The notes under the pieces are model-generated. The model did no database searches and was not told the origin of the DNA. It saw nothing but the letters and a program-made list of their open reading frames with translations. From CALKWS01 sp051020515 (GTDB lineage Bacteria > Actinomycetota > Actinomycetes > Actinomycetales > Beutenbergiaceae), in NCBI RefSeq assembly GCF_051020515.1, contig NZ_CP194857.1, positions 2,418,001-2,482,000 on the forward strand: a stretch of 64,000 bases of DNA, read 5' to 3'. Numbering within the stretch: position 1 is the first letter of the stretch; each line of letters begins with the position of its first letter. Made by a program: the position numbers and the translations under genes. This document shows positions 30,197 to 39,348 of the stretch, one piece after another.

Positions 30197-33100
30197 AACG
30201 CACCCACCATCTGCCACTTAAACGCGGCCTCAACCTGAGACAAGTCCGCGCCGCCGAGACGCTCCACGTGCACCAGCGGGCCACTGATAGACCGTGGCTG
30301 GCCGGTAGGCGCGCTCACGTGCACCACCTGTGGGGCCGCCGGGCGGGCGTGGTACGCAGGGGTCCCACCCTGAGCGAACCCACGAACACCACCCAACGCA
30401 GCCCGCAAACCCCCGCCACCACGCGCCCACGCCCGCATCTGCTCCATCGCCGCATGCCCACCGGCGCCGCGAACCTCCGCCGCGGACCACACGTGCTCGT
30501 TGTGGCTAAGGCGGGCGGCGATGGAGTCCGACGTCTCCGAACCAGGCCCGAACACCGGGCCGCCCGAAGCGCGCATAAGGGTCAGCACCAACCTGCACCC
30601 GCTGGTTATTCAACTGTCGGATGCGGGCCTGCGCGGCGGACACGTTCGCGGTCACGTTCACGCTCACCGGATAGGTGGACGCCCACGACCCGAATCCGCG
30701 CACTGTGCCGCGAGCGGGGCTGTCGTTGGCGTCAAGGTTGGTGTCGGTGACGTCTTGTTCCCACTCGCCGGTGAGGATGTTGTAACGCAGGTTCGCCCGG
30801 GACGGGTCGATGTCCAGGGGGGTGTCGGTGACGTCTTGTTCCCACTGGCCGGTGAGGATGTTGTATCGCAGGTTCGCGCGCGAAGGGTCGATGTCCAACC
30901 CGGTGTCGGTGGTGGTGCCCGAGAAGTCGTCCACCACGGTCTCAAAGCCGCTGCGCGCCGGGGTGGTGTCGACGTCGACTTCGATTGGTGCGGGTGGCCC
31001 GAACGTCCAGGCGTCGATCTCCTCCTGGATGGTGGTCTCACCCGACCGCAACCGCTCGGCCAGTTCCGCGATCGATTCGTCCCCCATGCCGGCCATCGCG
31101 GCGCGGATTAGCGGGATGGACTCGATCAGGGAGGCCGCGAACGCGGTGCCGGCGTCGGCGGACCCGGCTGCCATTAGTTCCTCGAACCGGGACAGTTCCT
31201 CATCGGAAGCATCCACCAGAGCAGCGACAAGCGGCGCGCCTTCGGGGCCAAGTTTCGCCAGTTCGTCCAGGGTGCCAGCCGAGACGCGCCCAGCCAGGAC
31301 GGTCATGTTCGCTTCCCACTCGCGCTGGGCGTCGACCTGGGCCTGCAACTCGTCCAGGTAGTCGGCGATGGCCACCGTGTGGCCGTCGTAGTAGTCCTCC
31401 CACGACGCAGACGCCTTGCCGGACTCTTCGGCGGCGGACTGCGCGAGTTCGCGGTTCTTGTCGATCACCGCATCCCACGCACCCAGCGCGTCCACAAACC
31501 CAGTGGAGGCGTCGGCGAGGGAGTCAGTCAGGGCCTCGATCGCCTCAGCAGCGGCCAACGCGGCAGGGTCAATCTCCTCCAGGCCGCCGGCGAGTTCACC
31601 GGTGCCATCGGCGGCGAGTTCAGACTCTGCTGCCACCCGGGCCAACGCGTCAGCGTACCCGGGCATCAGGGCCATCAATTCTTCGGTCGAGACGCCCTGT
31701 GCCTCAGCGGCGGCGGCGATCAACTCGAACTGGGCCGCGGCCAACTCGGCGTTTCCGCCGTCCACCAGTGCGGCAAGGGCGTCACCGGTGGCCTCGAACT
31801 GTGCGCGGGCCTCACGGACGGGGTTGTGCACGTTCTGGAACCCTGGGATCACATCGGCAAGACCGGATCCGAGGCGCTCCATCCAGGAGTTCACGTCGTT
31901 GCTGGTGAGGACGACGAGTGCGGAGTCGAGGTCCTGGACGGCGCCGCCGAAGGCGAACATGTCGTCCAGGTCGCCGACCTGCTGCATGCGTACCAATGCC
32001 AGGCGGACCTCGTCCACGCTGGAGGCTGCGGGGCTGCCGCTGGTGGAGATCTCGGCTAGTTTCCCGACCAGCATGGAGAGTCCGCCGAGGACGGCGGCTC
32101 CGACCATGAGGCGGGGAAGCGCCCGGCCCACCCCGCGGATGGCGCCCTGCGCGGTCTGACCGACCTGACCGAGTGCGCCGAGGTTGTTCCACAGGCGCAG
32201 GACGCGGGGGTACAGGGTGAGGAAGCCTCCGGCGGCGATGGTCGCGGCGGTACCCAGTCCGAGGATGACGGCGCCGGCGGTCAACACCGGGGTGGGGAGG
32301 TCGCGGAGCGTGAACAGGAAGTCAGAGACGCTGTTCATCAGCCCGACGAATAGGCCGCCGCCTTCGGGGTCCACGAACAGGGACATGGCGTTGGCGGACA
32401 GGTCCCGGAACGCGGCCAGGACGTCATCGACGGCGCCACGGAACGTGTCGCGCACCAGGTCGCTGCTGCCTTCGAAGTTGGTCATCATGCCCTGAGCGAG
32501 GGCATCCAGGGCCGTTTCGGCATCGAGCGCACCGGAGGTGATTTGTTCGCGGATTTCACCGCCGGTCATGCCCATGTCGTCGCCGATCATCTGCGCGGCA
32601 TCGATACCACGCACACCGAAGCGGCGGAGTTCCTCGGCGGTGATACGGCCCTGGGACTGGATCTGGCCCATGATTTCGGCCAGTTCCAGGAAGTCCTGGT
32701 TACTGCCGCCGGCGGCGGCCACACCCTCGGCGAGTGCGTCGATGTACGGGACGACGCGGGAGGTTTCGATACCGAACCCGGTCATGCGGCGTTGCGCCTC
32801 GACCAACGTGTCGCGCATCAACCAACTGGTTTGCCCGTACTCGTCCAACCGCGCCATCTGCGCAGCGGCTTCCTCAGTGCTGCCGGTGATGGCGGTCAGG
32901 CCCTGGGTGGCGACCTGCCGGAGACTGTTATAGGAGATGCCGGTCTTGCCGATGACCGCGAGCATCCCCGCGCCGGCGGCACCCACACCAAGCAGGGCCG
33001 TGCCCACGCTGGTCCACGCCTGCTCGTTGGTGCGAGCGTGCTCGTTCAGCCGCTGGGAGAACGAACGGGCGGCGGTGGTCTGCTGCTGCGTAGACTGCTG

Positions 33101-33223
33101 GGTCTGCTGGGAGGCTTTCTGCGCGGCGGTGCCCACACTCTCGGTGGCCTGCGCGGCCCGGCCCATGGCCGACTCGTACTGCCCGATATCGGCGCGCAAG
33201 ATCGCCCGTACTGATCGCTCCAC
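30193..33223 (-). CDS. Tape measure protein, one frameshift
   Basis: About 1,010 residues, the longest phage gene. The N-terminus VERSVRAILRADIGQYESAM and a Gln-rich coiled stretch begin it, with several hydrophobic helices mid-protein (LLGVGAAGAGMLAVIGKTG, VLTAGAVILGLGTAATIAAG). The C-terminus, reached after a break near 30585, is the actinophage pattern ASGGPVFGPGSETSDSI..RLSHNEHVWSAAEV. The GTG start at 33223 follows GGAGG. It sets tail length and is placed right after the tail chaperones except for one opposite-strand gene. It holds two 27-residue repeats near the C-terminus. Confidence 0.9.
30741..30902 (-). repeat. Two tandem 81-bp repeats within the tape measure gene
   Basis: Copies at 30741-30821 and 30822-30902 encode near-identical 27-residue units containing DPSRANLRYNILTG and WEQDVTDT. 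A partial third start (GTGTCGGT) follows at 30903. Copies differ at a handful of positions, so they are not a very recent duplication. Confidence 0.85.
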
Positions 33224-33309
33224 AGGTCCACCTCCGTTCGCAGGTCGTGTGTGGATGAGGCGGGATACGATCAGGGGCCCTGGTTCACCCAAGAAAGGGG
33301 CGTGGTCAC

Positions 33310-33606
33310 GTGGGCTTCCTGGGATTTCTGTTCATTTGTGGACTGATAGGCCTCGCCGTCGGGCTCGGCCTAGCGGTGTGGTACGCGGTGAAGACCTCGG
33401 ATCAGAAAGGCGCGGAGTCCGCACCAGAGCGCCTTGACGCGCTGTTCGACGGGGCCGATCAGGTTGTGTACGAGCACGACATCCGCAAGCCGTCAGTGGC
33501 AGATCTGACCGCGGCCGCTCACCGAAACGGGTACCGGCTGGCCCAGACGGTGGCGACAGACAGGTCCGCATGGCAGCGGGCCACCCTGGTCTTCGAGAAG
33601 GCCTAA
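33310..33606 (+). CDS. Opposite-strand small membrane protein within tail module
   Basis: A 98-residue protein with one N-terminal membrane helix (GLIGLAVGLGLAVWYAV) and a soluble domain ending DLTAAAHRNGYRLAQTVAT..WQRATLVFEKA. It is on the plus strand while all neighbours are on the minus strand. Its stop overlaps that of the tail chaperone gene (33603-33606). A GTG start with an upstream AAAGGGG site is chosen. The 86 bp before it includes TACGAT (33266-33271) as a possible -10. This layout suggests a moron gene expressed in the lysogen, for example for exclusion; that is inference. Confidence 0.7.
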   Translation: MGFLGFLFICGLIGLAVGLGLAVWYAVKTSDQKGAESAPERLDALFDGADQVVYEHDIRKPSVADLTAAAHRNGYRLAQTVATDRSAWQRATLVFEKA

Positions 33607-34555
33607 CTTTCCGGCCCCTGGTCGGGTTCGGTGCGGGGGTCGTGCAGGTACAGGAACGCCCCCGGCTCCTTCAACTCGGCCTCGTGGTCTTTCTTGCCCT
33701 GGTCGAGCGCGGCCTGCCGCCACGCGTGACCAACCCGCGGCTCCCACACGTCCTGCAGGTCACGGTCCAGGCACTCATCGACCCACCCGCCACACCCGCA
33801 CGAGCACTTGGAGTCTTCAAGGATGGTGAGGGCTTGGGCGGCGATGAGGTCGGTGTGGGTCCAAGTGCCGTCCTGCGACCGGCCCCACCAGTAGGTGACA
33901 GGTAGGCGGAGCCGGTCAGCAGTGCGCAGACTGGTTAGCGCCCCCGCCCACGCCGGTTGGCGGAGGACGAGGGCGAGGTAGGGGCCGACACCACGGGCGC
34001 CTGGGAGCACGCTTCGAAGAACTTGCCCACCAACGCCCGGTACTGGGCACCACTGGCTTCCTCGAGCATGGCCAGGTGTTCGACGGTGACACCCTCGGGT
34101 TGCACGATCGACCGCGCCAACTGGTGGCGGGTGACCTCGGCGGTCTTGTCGTCCTTGGACATGCCCCGGGTCTCGGGCCCGTTCTTGATGTCCTTCTCCA
34201 CGGTGGTGAGCCAGTCCACGGAGCGGCCTTGGACGCGGAAGGTGACGGTGGAGTCCAGGTAGGCGCGGTACAGGTCGTCCAGGCGGGCGTTGAGGGCTTC
34301 CTTGCTGTTGGTGCCGGTGTCTTCGATGCCGTACTCGGCGGCGTCATCAGCCTCAGCCAACTGTAACTGGCGTTCGGTGGCTTCGATGTCAGCGAGCAGG
34401 TCGCCGCGTTGGGTGATGTTGATGGACCGCTCGGTGGGGCGGACACCACTAAACCAGGCGCCAAGGTCGAAGTCTGCGGGGGGCGGCAGGTCCGGGGCTT
34501 CGGGCGGGGTGGGGGTGTCCGCCGGGGGTGCGTCGTCGATGTGTTCGGTGTTCAT
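33603..34555 (-). CDS. Tail assembly chaperone GT (long form by -1 frameshift)
   Basis: The downstream open frame (33603-34010) has no good start but overlaps the G gene in the -1 frame, as in the conserved G/GT arrangement of siphoviruses. Its part ends with a cysteine-rich CSCGCGGWVDECLDRDL segment, seen in actinophage T-domains, and DPRTEPDQGPES. The slip must happen between about 34010 and 33935; a G-rich run (GGGCGGGGGCG) lies just before the G stop, but I do not see a textbook XXXYYYZ heptamer. A sequencing indel is the alternative. Confidence 0.7.
33935..34555 (-). CDS. Tail assembly chaperone G (short form)
   Basis: A 206-residue acidic protein (MNTEHIDDAPPADTPTPPEA...) with DFDLGAWFSGVRPTERSINI and a helical C-terminal half (GVTVEHLAMLEEASGAQYRALVGKFFEACSQ), the pattern of actinophage tail assembly chaperones. 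It ends in a Ser/Arg-rich tail. It lies between the major tail protein region and the tape measure, the fixed location for these chaperones. Confidence 0.85.
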   Translation of the reverse strand: MNTEHIDDAPPADTPTPPEAPDLPPPADFDLGAWFSGVRPTERSINITQRGDLLADIEATERQLQLAEADDAAEYGIEDTGTNSKEALNARLDDLYRAYLDSTVTFRVQGRSVDWLTTVEKDIKNGPETRGMSKDDKTAEVTRHQLARSIVQPEGVTVEHLAMLEEASGAQYRALVGKFFEACSQAPVVSAPTSPSSSANRRGRGR

Positions 34556-34569
34556 GTCAGGTCCAATCG

Positions 34570-34842
34570 TCAGGTCTCGATCTTCTTGATGGTGGTGGTG
34601 GCCTCGTCGTCCGCGTGCTCGCGGACTGGGATGAATACGCGGTGCTTGGCATACTCGACGTCGTTGCCACCGGTCAGGTAGCGGGCACCGTTTTCGTCTA
34701 GGTCGAATATCAGCGCGTGCACGCCATTGGGTGCGAACCGGAGTTCGACGACGTTGTTGGGTTCGAACCCGTACTCGCGGATCATCTGGACCCATTGGTC
34801 GCGTTCGAGGTATTCAGGGATGCCGTGGATAGTTTTGCTCAT
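34570..34842 (-). CDS. Conserved-looking phage protein of tail module
   Basis: A 90-residue protein (MSKTIHGIPEYLERDQWVQM ... ATTTIKKIET) lying between the major tail protein and the chaperones. Hydrophobic beta-type segments alternate with charged turns (VVELRFAPNGVHALIFDLDENG). It has no recognised motif. Confidence 0.7.
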   Translation of the reverse strand: MSKTIHGIPEYLERDQWVQMIREYGFEPNNVVELRFAPNGVHALIFDLDENGARYLTGGNDVEYAKHRVFIPVREHADDEATTTIKKIET

Positions 34843-34896
34843 TATTTCTTGCCGCCTCTGCGGGTCGATTGTCAGGTCGTGAAGGGCGGTGACCCT

Positions 34897-34928
34897 GGTG
34901 GGGCAGGGACCTGACCACCTGCCCCACC
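34897..34928 (-). terminator. Hairpin after the major tail protein gene
   Basis: A perfect 11-bp stem (GGTGGGGCAGG / CCTGCCCCACC) with a 10-nt loop begins 19 bp after the major tail protein stop. No T-run follows, so partial termination or 3'-end protection is more likely than full stop; it would lower downstream expression relative to the abundant tail-tube protein. Confidence 0.65.
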
Positions 34929-34946
34929 TGGGCGTTCATCCGGCGC

Positions 34947-35465
34947 TTAGGCGCCGGCGGTCACCTCGGCGCGCAACGACACTTGCCCGGTCACCCTCGC
35001 GGGCTGCTGCACCTTCTGGTAACCGGTCAGGTCGGTGGGCTGCTGCGGGTCGTCCAGCACAACGGGGTAGTAGTTGTACGGGTCACCCGCCTCCCACTCC
35101 TTCGACGCCGGGGGGCCGATGCGCTCCACCAGGTGCAGGACGACGCCCTTGCCGGTGAACACGTTGTAGGCCACATCCTGCTCAGGGTGGGACTGGCCGG
35201 TGTCGTCGAAGTACCGGAACAGCGGCAGCATCACCTCGTAGTTGGAGGCGCCGTAGGAGCCGGTGTTACCGGTGTCTTCCAGGCCCGGTTCGTCGATCGT
35301 GTCCGACCCGGTCGGGGACAGCCGGTACGCATTGCGCATGATGGCGCGGGACACCCGCACACCGTCGCCCAGTTCGGTGACGGTGATGGCGTCGATGTCG
35401 GCGGGGGCGGTGGAGAGTGCTTCGAGGCGGATGTTGCCTTCGTACAGTGAGCGGACGGCGGTCAT
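34947..35465 (-). CDS. Major tail (tube) protein
   Basis: A 172-residue protein (MTAVRSLYEGNIRLEALSTA ... GQVSLRAEVTAGA) with beta-rich composition, PPASKEWEAGDPYNYYPVVL and a final beta strand; such features match actinophage tail tube proteins. It lies after the connector and terminator genes and is followed by a strong hairpin, as for highly expressed tube genes. The start overlaps the preceding stop (ATGA). Confidence 0.8.
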   Translation of the reverse strand: MTAVRSLYEGNIRLEALSTAPADIDAITVTELGDGVRVSRAIMRNAYRLSPTGSDTIDEPGLEDTGNTGSYGASNYEVMLPLFRYFDDTGQSHPEQDVAYNVFTGKGVVLHLVERIGPPASKEWEAGDPYNYYPVVLDDPQQPTDLTGYQKVQQPARVTGQVSLRAEVTAGA

Positions 35466-35635
35466 GACCGGGCCTCCTTGGTGTCAGCCTTCCCACCGGT
35501 GCGGGTGGCGTTGGTGGCGCCCTGTTGGGTGCCGGTGAGGTTGGGGAAGACGTTGTTGTCGAGCCACTTCTTCGGCACCTTGTTGGGCAAGGGCTGCCCG
35601 GTGCGTTTGTCCCAGGCGGGGACCATTTTCGCCAT
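35462..35635 (-). CDS. Small basic phage protein
   Basis: A 57-residue, lysine- and asparagine-rich protein (MAKMVPAWDKRTGQPLPNKV ...) ahead of the major tail protein, with ATGA overlap to it. A GAGGA site precedes its ATG. Function unknown. Confidence 0.65.
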   Translation of the reverse strand: MAKMVPAWDKRTGQPLPNKVPKKWLDNNVFPNLTGTQQGATNATRTGGKADTKEARS

Positions 35636-35697
35636 GATTCCTCCATGGATCGGGGTGGGTGGTTTCCTGCCCGCCTGGGGCGGGAGGTTCTGTGTGT

Positions 35698-36107
35698 TCA
35701 GGTGTGGGTGCGGAACTGCAACGGCACGAACCACCTGGTGGGGGTGGTGTCGGTGTCGGCCTGGACGGTGACGCCGCCGGTGTCAACCTCGCCCAGCACG
35801 CTGCCGGGAAGGACACGCCACCCTTCGAGGCGGCCCCGGACAAGTTGGATCGCCTGCAACGTCCAGGTGGGGTCACCGGAGGCGACGGTCACCCTCGCGT
35901 CCCAGGTGAGCCCGCCCTGGGGGTCCGCCTCGAGGTTCCTCGCAGCGTCGGGGGTGTTGCCGGGGACGGGCCACAGCACGGCGTAGGGGAACACCCGCCC
36001 GTCGGTATCGGCCGGGGGGCTGCCCGGGACGGTGGAGTCGTACACGTTCACCGTCGACAAGCCTCGGAGGCGATCCAGGTGGTGGTGTGCAGGCCTGCGG
36101 GGGTCAT
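35698..36107 (-). CDS. Tail terminator-like protein, one frameshift
   Basis: About 136 residues starting MTPAGLHTTTWIASEA, with one base missing near 36065 before STVNVYDSTVPGSPPADTDG. The body (RVFPYAVLWPVPGNTP, TWDARVTVASGDPTWTLQAI, GWRVLPGSVLGE) matches the size and place of the tail terminator in HK97-like phages. Start overlaps the gp10-like gene stop. Confidence 0.7.
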
Positions 36108-36460
36108 GGGAGGGACCGTTCGATGACTTGGGCCATCGCCGCCTCGAACATGGGGGTGACCCGGTCGAGGGCGGGGAACAAGTACGGTTGCGGGCCCATG
36201 CGGCTCGTGCCCATCTCTTGGTAGATGCCGTAGTGGGCGGTGGGGCCGACCTCAGCCTCCAGGCCACGGTTGGTGGTGCTGATGGACGAGCGGAGGAACC
36301 CGGTATCCACCGGTGCGGCGCCCTGGGCCTGGGCCTGCAGCATGGTCGCGGTGGCGGCCACGGCGGCCCGGGCGAGGGGCTCGGCACGTGAGCCGGCGGC
36401 GCGGAGGTCGGCGGCGAGGGCCTGGAACTCGGAGAAGTCGAAGTCAGCCACAGCCCCCAC
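36104..36460 (-). CDS. HK97 gp10-like head-tail protein
   Basis: A 118-residue protein with the signature AAPVDTGFLRSSI..TNRGLEAEVGPTAHYGIYQEMGTSRM and PYLFPALD, found in the HK97 gp10 family of tail completion proteins. GTG start at 36460 or 36451. It lies between the closure protein and the tail terminator, as expected. Confidence 0.88.
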   Translation of the reverse strand: MGAVADFDFSEFQALAADLRAAGSRAEPLARAAVAATATMLQAQAQGAAPVDTGFLRSSISTTNRGLEAEVGPTAHYGIYQEMGTSRMGPQPYLFPALDRVTPMFEAAMAQVIERSLP

Positions 36461-36468
36461 CCCGCTCT

Positions 36469-36879
36469 CTACTGGTTGGACAGGTCGAGGTCGGCGTACA
36501 GGACACGTTCGATGCCGAGGTCGCCGTACGCGGTGCCGGTCACGGTCAGGGCCTTGCCGACGACGTGGGGGTCGGTCGGGTGTGCGGTGACGGTGACCCG
36601 GGCGCCAACGGGCAGGTCGGGGGCGTCGTGGGGCAGCGCGATCTTGTACGGGCGGACCGTGACCGCCTGGCCCGCGGCCTCGCGGGGTTGGGCGCTGTTG
36701 CGGACAGCCTGCACCCGCGCCGGCTTATCCGGCCCGTACAGCGGCGGCCCGTCGCCTGGGGTGCCGGGGCCGGTGCCGGGGTCCCAACCGCCGCCCTCAT
36801 CGTCCCTGACGGTGATGGTGGCGGTGTACGACTCGGCAGCCAACTCCCGCATGCCGGCCAGGTCGGTGTCAGTCAGCAT
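36469..36879 (-). CDS. Head closure protein (DUF6093-like)
   Basis: A 136-residue protein: MRELAAESYTATITVRDDEG, a Pro/Gly-rich loop, then YKIALPHDAPDLPVGARVTV and DPHVVGKALTVTGTAYG. The small beta-barrel pattern and gene position match head closure (stopper) proteins of actinophages. Overlaps the next upstream gene by 11 bp. Confidence 0.7.
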   Translation of the reverse strand: MLTDTDLAGMRELAAESYTATITVRDDEGGGWDPGTGPGTPGDGPPLYGPDKPARVQAVRNSAQPREAAGQAVTVRPYKIALPHDAPDLPVGARVTVTAHPTDPHVVGKALTVTGTAYGDLGIERVLYADLDLSNQ

Positions 36880-37297
36880 TCGTGGTCACACCATCAAACG
36901 CCGACCGTGGGTTCGCCAACGGCGACAGTGGGTTCATTTCGATCACGGTGATGCCGCCATTCTGTGCGGACTTGGCCCTGTACCGATCAGCCAGGGCCAT
37001 GAAACCGGCGTACCCGGTCCCAGCCCGCCGACGGAAAGCCGACCCCTCACTGGTGAAGGATTCGATACCGCCGGTGTCGGAGGCCATTGATGCCACAGCC
37101 TTGGCCTCGAATGCCAGCGCGGCGGCGTGGTTGAGGTCGAACGTCTCTTCGTAGTCCTCATCGACTGGTGCCCGCCCGTCGGCGTCCACGATGCGCGAGA
37201 CGTCCAGAAAGCCGTCCAGTTCGGGCTCGGTGAGTTCGGGCGGGGTGGTGGCCTTGACGGTCGTTTCCAGCCACGTGAGTGCTTCTGTGCGGTCCAT
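36869..37297 (-). CDS. Head-tail connector (gp6-like)
   Basis: A 142-residue helical protein (MDRTEALTWLETTVKATTPP ... LNHAAALAFEAKAVASMASD) resembling the adaptor proteins that bind the portal. An ATG at 37297 is preferred; three GTG/GTC codons precede it in frame. Position between capsid and closure genes supports the call. Confidence 0.7.
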   Translation of the reverse strand: MDRTEALTWLETTVKATTPPELTEPELDGFLDVSRIVDADGRAPVDEDYEETFDLNHAAALAFEAKAVASMASDTGGIESFTSEGSAFRRRAGTGYAGFMALADRYRAKSAQNGGITVIEMNPLSPLANPRSAFDGVTTNAD

Positions 37298-37318
37298 GAC
37301 CACCACCCCTTCCCGGTG

Positions 37319-37637
37319 CTACTTCTTGCCCGCGGGCTTCTTGTCGCCCTCGGTCGTGTTGCCCTTGCCGTCCTCAGCCTTCTCGGCCTCGGCCTTGAGT
37401 TCGGCGCGGATCTGCTCCTCGAGTTCGGCACGCAGGCTCGCCGCGATCTCCTCGCGGGCCGCCTCCTCGTCAAACGACGTCTCGGCCTTCGCCTTGCGGC
37501 GGGGCTTGCCCGGCTTCGAGCCGGACTCGACCTTCCAGCCGAGCGACTCGAGAGCGGTGATGCCGCCGTAGGTGGGGCGTGGTGACCTCGAGGGTCTCCT
37601 TGCCGCGCTTGAGCGTGACCTTCTTCTGCTCGGCCAT
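37319..37637 (-). CDS. Lysine/glutamate-rich phage protein next to capsid, one frameshift
   Basis: About 106 residues: MAEQKKVTLKRGKETLEVTT, then after a break near 37575 YGGITALESLGWKVE and a highly charged helical tail ending GDKKPAGKK. The start is an ATG at 37637, 3 bp after the capsid stop. Similar small basic proteins follow capsid genes in actinophages; function unknown. Confidence 0.65.
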
Positions 37638-37640
37638 GGG

Positions 37641-38591
37641 TCAGCCCTCCGGGGTGGTCGTGGCCGGGGTGAGCACACCCGCCGGGTAGCGGTTGCCGTC
37701 ACCGATCCGGGTAAGGGGGTTGGCGATCTGGAAACCGACCCGCATCACCACGCGCATGATCTGCGAGTCCTGCTGCGGGGCGTTGAAGATGACCCGCCCG
37801 TCGTCATCGGTGATGACGGCCTGGTCGAGCATCTTGAACGTGATGTCCTGGCGGATACCGACCGCGAACTTCGACCAGTCCGCGGCGATCAGGTCGGCGA
37901 CCTCGCCCTGCCAGGACCCGTTGACTACCTCATTGAGGGGGTAGCCGTACAGCCCGGACGGGGCGCCGGCGGACAGTGACGGGGTGTAGATCGGCACGCC
38001 CTGTTCGGAGCGCAGCCCCACCAGGCGCCACTGCAAGCCCGGGCGGGAGGCGAACCCGTTGACGGCGAACCCGTCCTCGGCCACCTGACCTGCCAGGGCT
38101 GCCACGTCCACGCCGTAGTCGGCGCCGGTGCCAGCCTCCACGGTGTTTCCGGCAGCGATCGCGCCGGGGACGATGGCAGTGGGCCAGGAGGTCGGCTTAC
38201 CGAGCCCCCACACGGCGGCGAGGTCCACCAGTTTGCCGATGGCCTCCACCAGCAGCGGGCGCACCTGATCCCACAGGGGCACGTTGGTGTCGTCCACGAC
38301 CGCGTCGGGGATCGGCACGAGGGCGGCGACCTCTTCGGCGGTCATGACCACGTTGTCCCAGTCGGACTTGGTGGTCTGCTTCAAACCGGTGTCACCGTTG
38401 ACCCAGTACGCCTCCGGCAGGGAGGTCAGTACGGGCTGCTTGAGGGTCTTGGAGGACATCGGCACGCGCTGGGCGCGCTCCAGGATCACCGAGGACTTCG
38501 GGGTTTCCTGGATGATCTCGTTGGCGACCGGTTCGGGGATGAGTGCCCCGCCGGTGTCGGACCGGCTGATGACGCTGTTGTAGGTGGGCAT
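37641..38591 (-). CDS. Major capsid protein, HK97 fold
   Basis: A 316-residue capsid protein starting MPTYNSVISRSDTGGALIPE, with ANEIIQETPKSSVILERAQR, the central SDWDNVVMTAEEVAALVPIP strand pair and a C-terminal P-domain (DLIAADWSKFAVGIRQDITF, SQIMRVVMRVGFQIANP). These match HK97-type capsids of actinophages. A scaffold gene lies upstream. The ATG has an AAGGAA site. Confidence 0.92.
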   Translation of the reverse strand: MPTYNSVISRSDTGGALIPEPVANEIIQETPKSSVILERAQRVPMSSKTLKQPVLTSLPEAYWVNGDTGLKQTTKSDWDNVVMTAEEVAALVPIPDAVVDDTNVPLWDQVRPLLVEAIGKLVDLAAVWGLGKPTSWPTAIVPGAIAAGNTVEAGTGADYGVDVAALAGQVAEDGFAVNGFASRPGLQWRLVGLRSEQGVPIYTPSLSAGAPSGLYGYPLNEVVNGSWQGEVADLIAADWSKFAVGIRQDITFKMLDQAVITDDDGRVIFNAPQQDSQIMRVVMRVGFQIANPLTRIGDGNRYPAGVLTPATTTPEG

Positions 38592-38616
38592 GGTGGTTCC
38601 TTTCACTACGGGATGA

Positions 38617-38630
38617 GGGGGTGTGCCCCC
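38617..38630. other. Short hairpin between scaffold and capsid genes
   Basis: GGGGGTGTGCCCCC, a 5-bp GC stem with a 4-nt loop in the 67-bp gap before the capsid gene. It could be an attenuator or processing site; there is no T-run. Confidence 0.35.
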
Positions 38631-38658
38631 ATGCCCATGTGGCTTGGGGTGCGAGTTG

Positions 38659-39282
38659 TTACCGCCCAATGGCGGCGCGTAGCCAGTCCTTCTCGGTGCT
38701 GGCTGGCGGTGTGCTTGCGGCGGCGTCTCGCACGCCGGGGGTGCCCTGCTGCGCCTGGGTGGCGTAGCGGGGGTGTTCGGTCACGAACGCCTCGATGTGT
38801 GCCTTCACGGCCGCGGCGTCGGTCACGTCGATGTTGGTCAGGGAGTCGGTGAAGCGTCGAGAGTCAAGTAGTGCCTCGGTGTCAGCGATGCCTACGCCGT
38901 GACGCAGGACGGCGTTCTCGGCGCGCTGTGCGGTCAAGTCGGCGGCCAGTTGCTCGGGGTCGGCGTCGGCGTTCTTGTTGATCCCAAGGGCTTCCAGGAC
39001 GGCGGTGAGTTGGGACTGAGCCTGTTGACGTTCGTCACGTTCGCGAGCGAGGTCCGCCAGTACCGCATCCTTGGAGCCTTTACCCTTGTCGTCCTTGCCG
39101 TTGTCGTCGGCAGGCTTCGGGTCAGACTCGGGCTTGGTGGGCGGCGGGGTTGGCTTGGGCGCCTCAGGTTTGGCTGGGGCGGGCTGTGCGCTGGGTTGGA
39201 CGAACGTGCCCTGGCTGGTGGGGGTTGCCCCGCCGGGTGCAGGGTCGGTGTTGGTGTCGGTCGGGGTCGGGGTGTCGGCCAT
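38659..39282 (-). CDS. Scaffolding protein
   Basis: A 207-residue protein with a disordered Pro/Thr/Lys-rich N-terminal half, a central coiled coil (DLARERDERQQAQSQLTAVL) and helical C-terminus ending STEKDWLRAAIGR. This build and the place just before the capsid gene are typical of phage scaffolds. An ATG at 39282 follows a GGAGG site. Confidence 0.85.
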   Translation of the reverse strand: MADTPTPTDTNTDPAPGGATPTSQGTFVQPSAQPAPAKPEAPKPTPPPTKPESDPKPADDNGKDDKGKGSKDAVLADLARERDERQQAQSQLTAVLEALGINKNADADPEQLAADLTAQRAENAVLRHGVGIADTEALLDSRRFTDSLTNIDVTDAAAVKAHIEAFVTEHPRYATQAQQGTPGVRDAAASTPPASTEKDWLRAAIGR

Positions 39283-39348
39283 CTCGGCTTCCTCCTGGGG
39301 TTGGCCCACCAGCCCTCGCGGCTGGCGGGTGGTCTAAAATGGCCAGTC

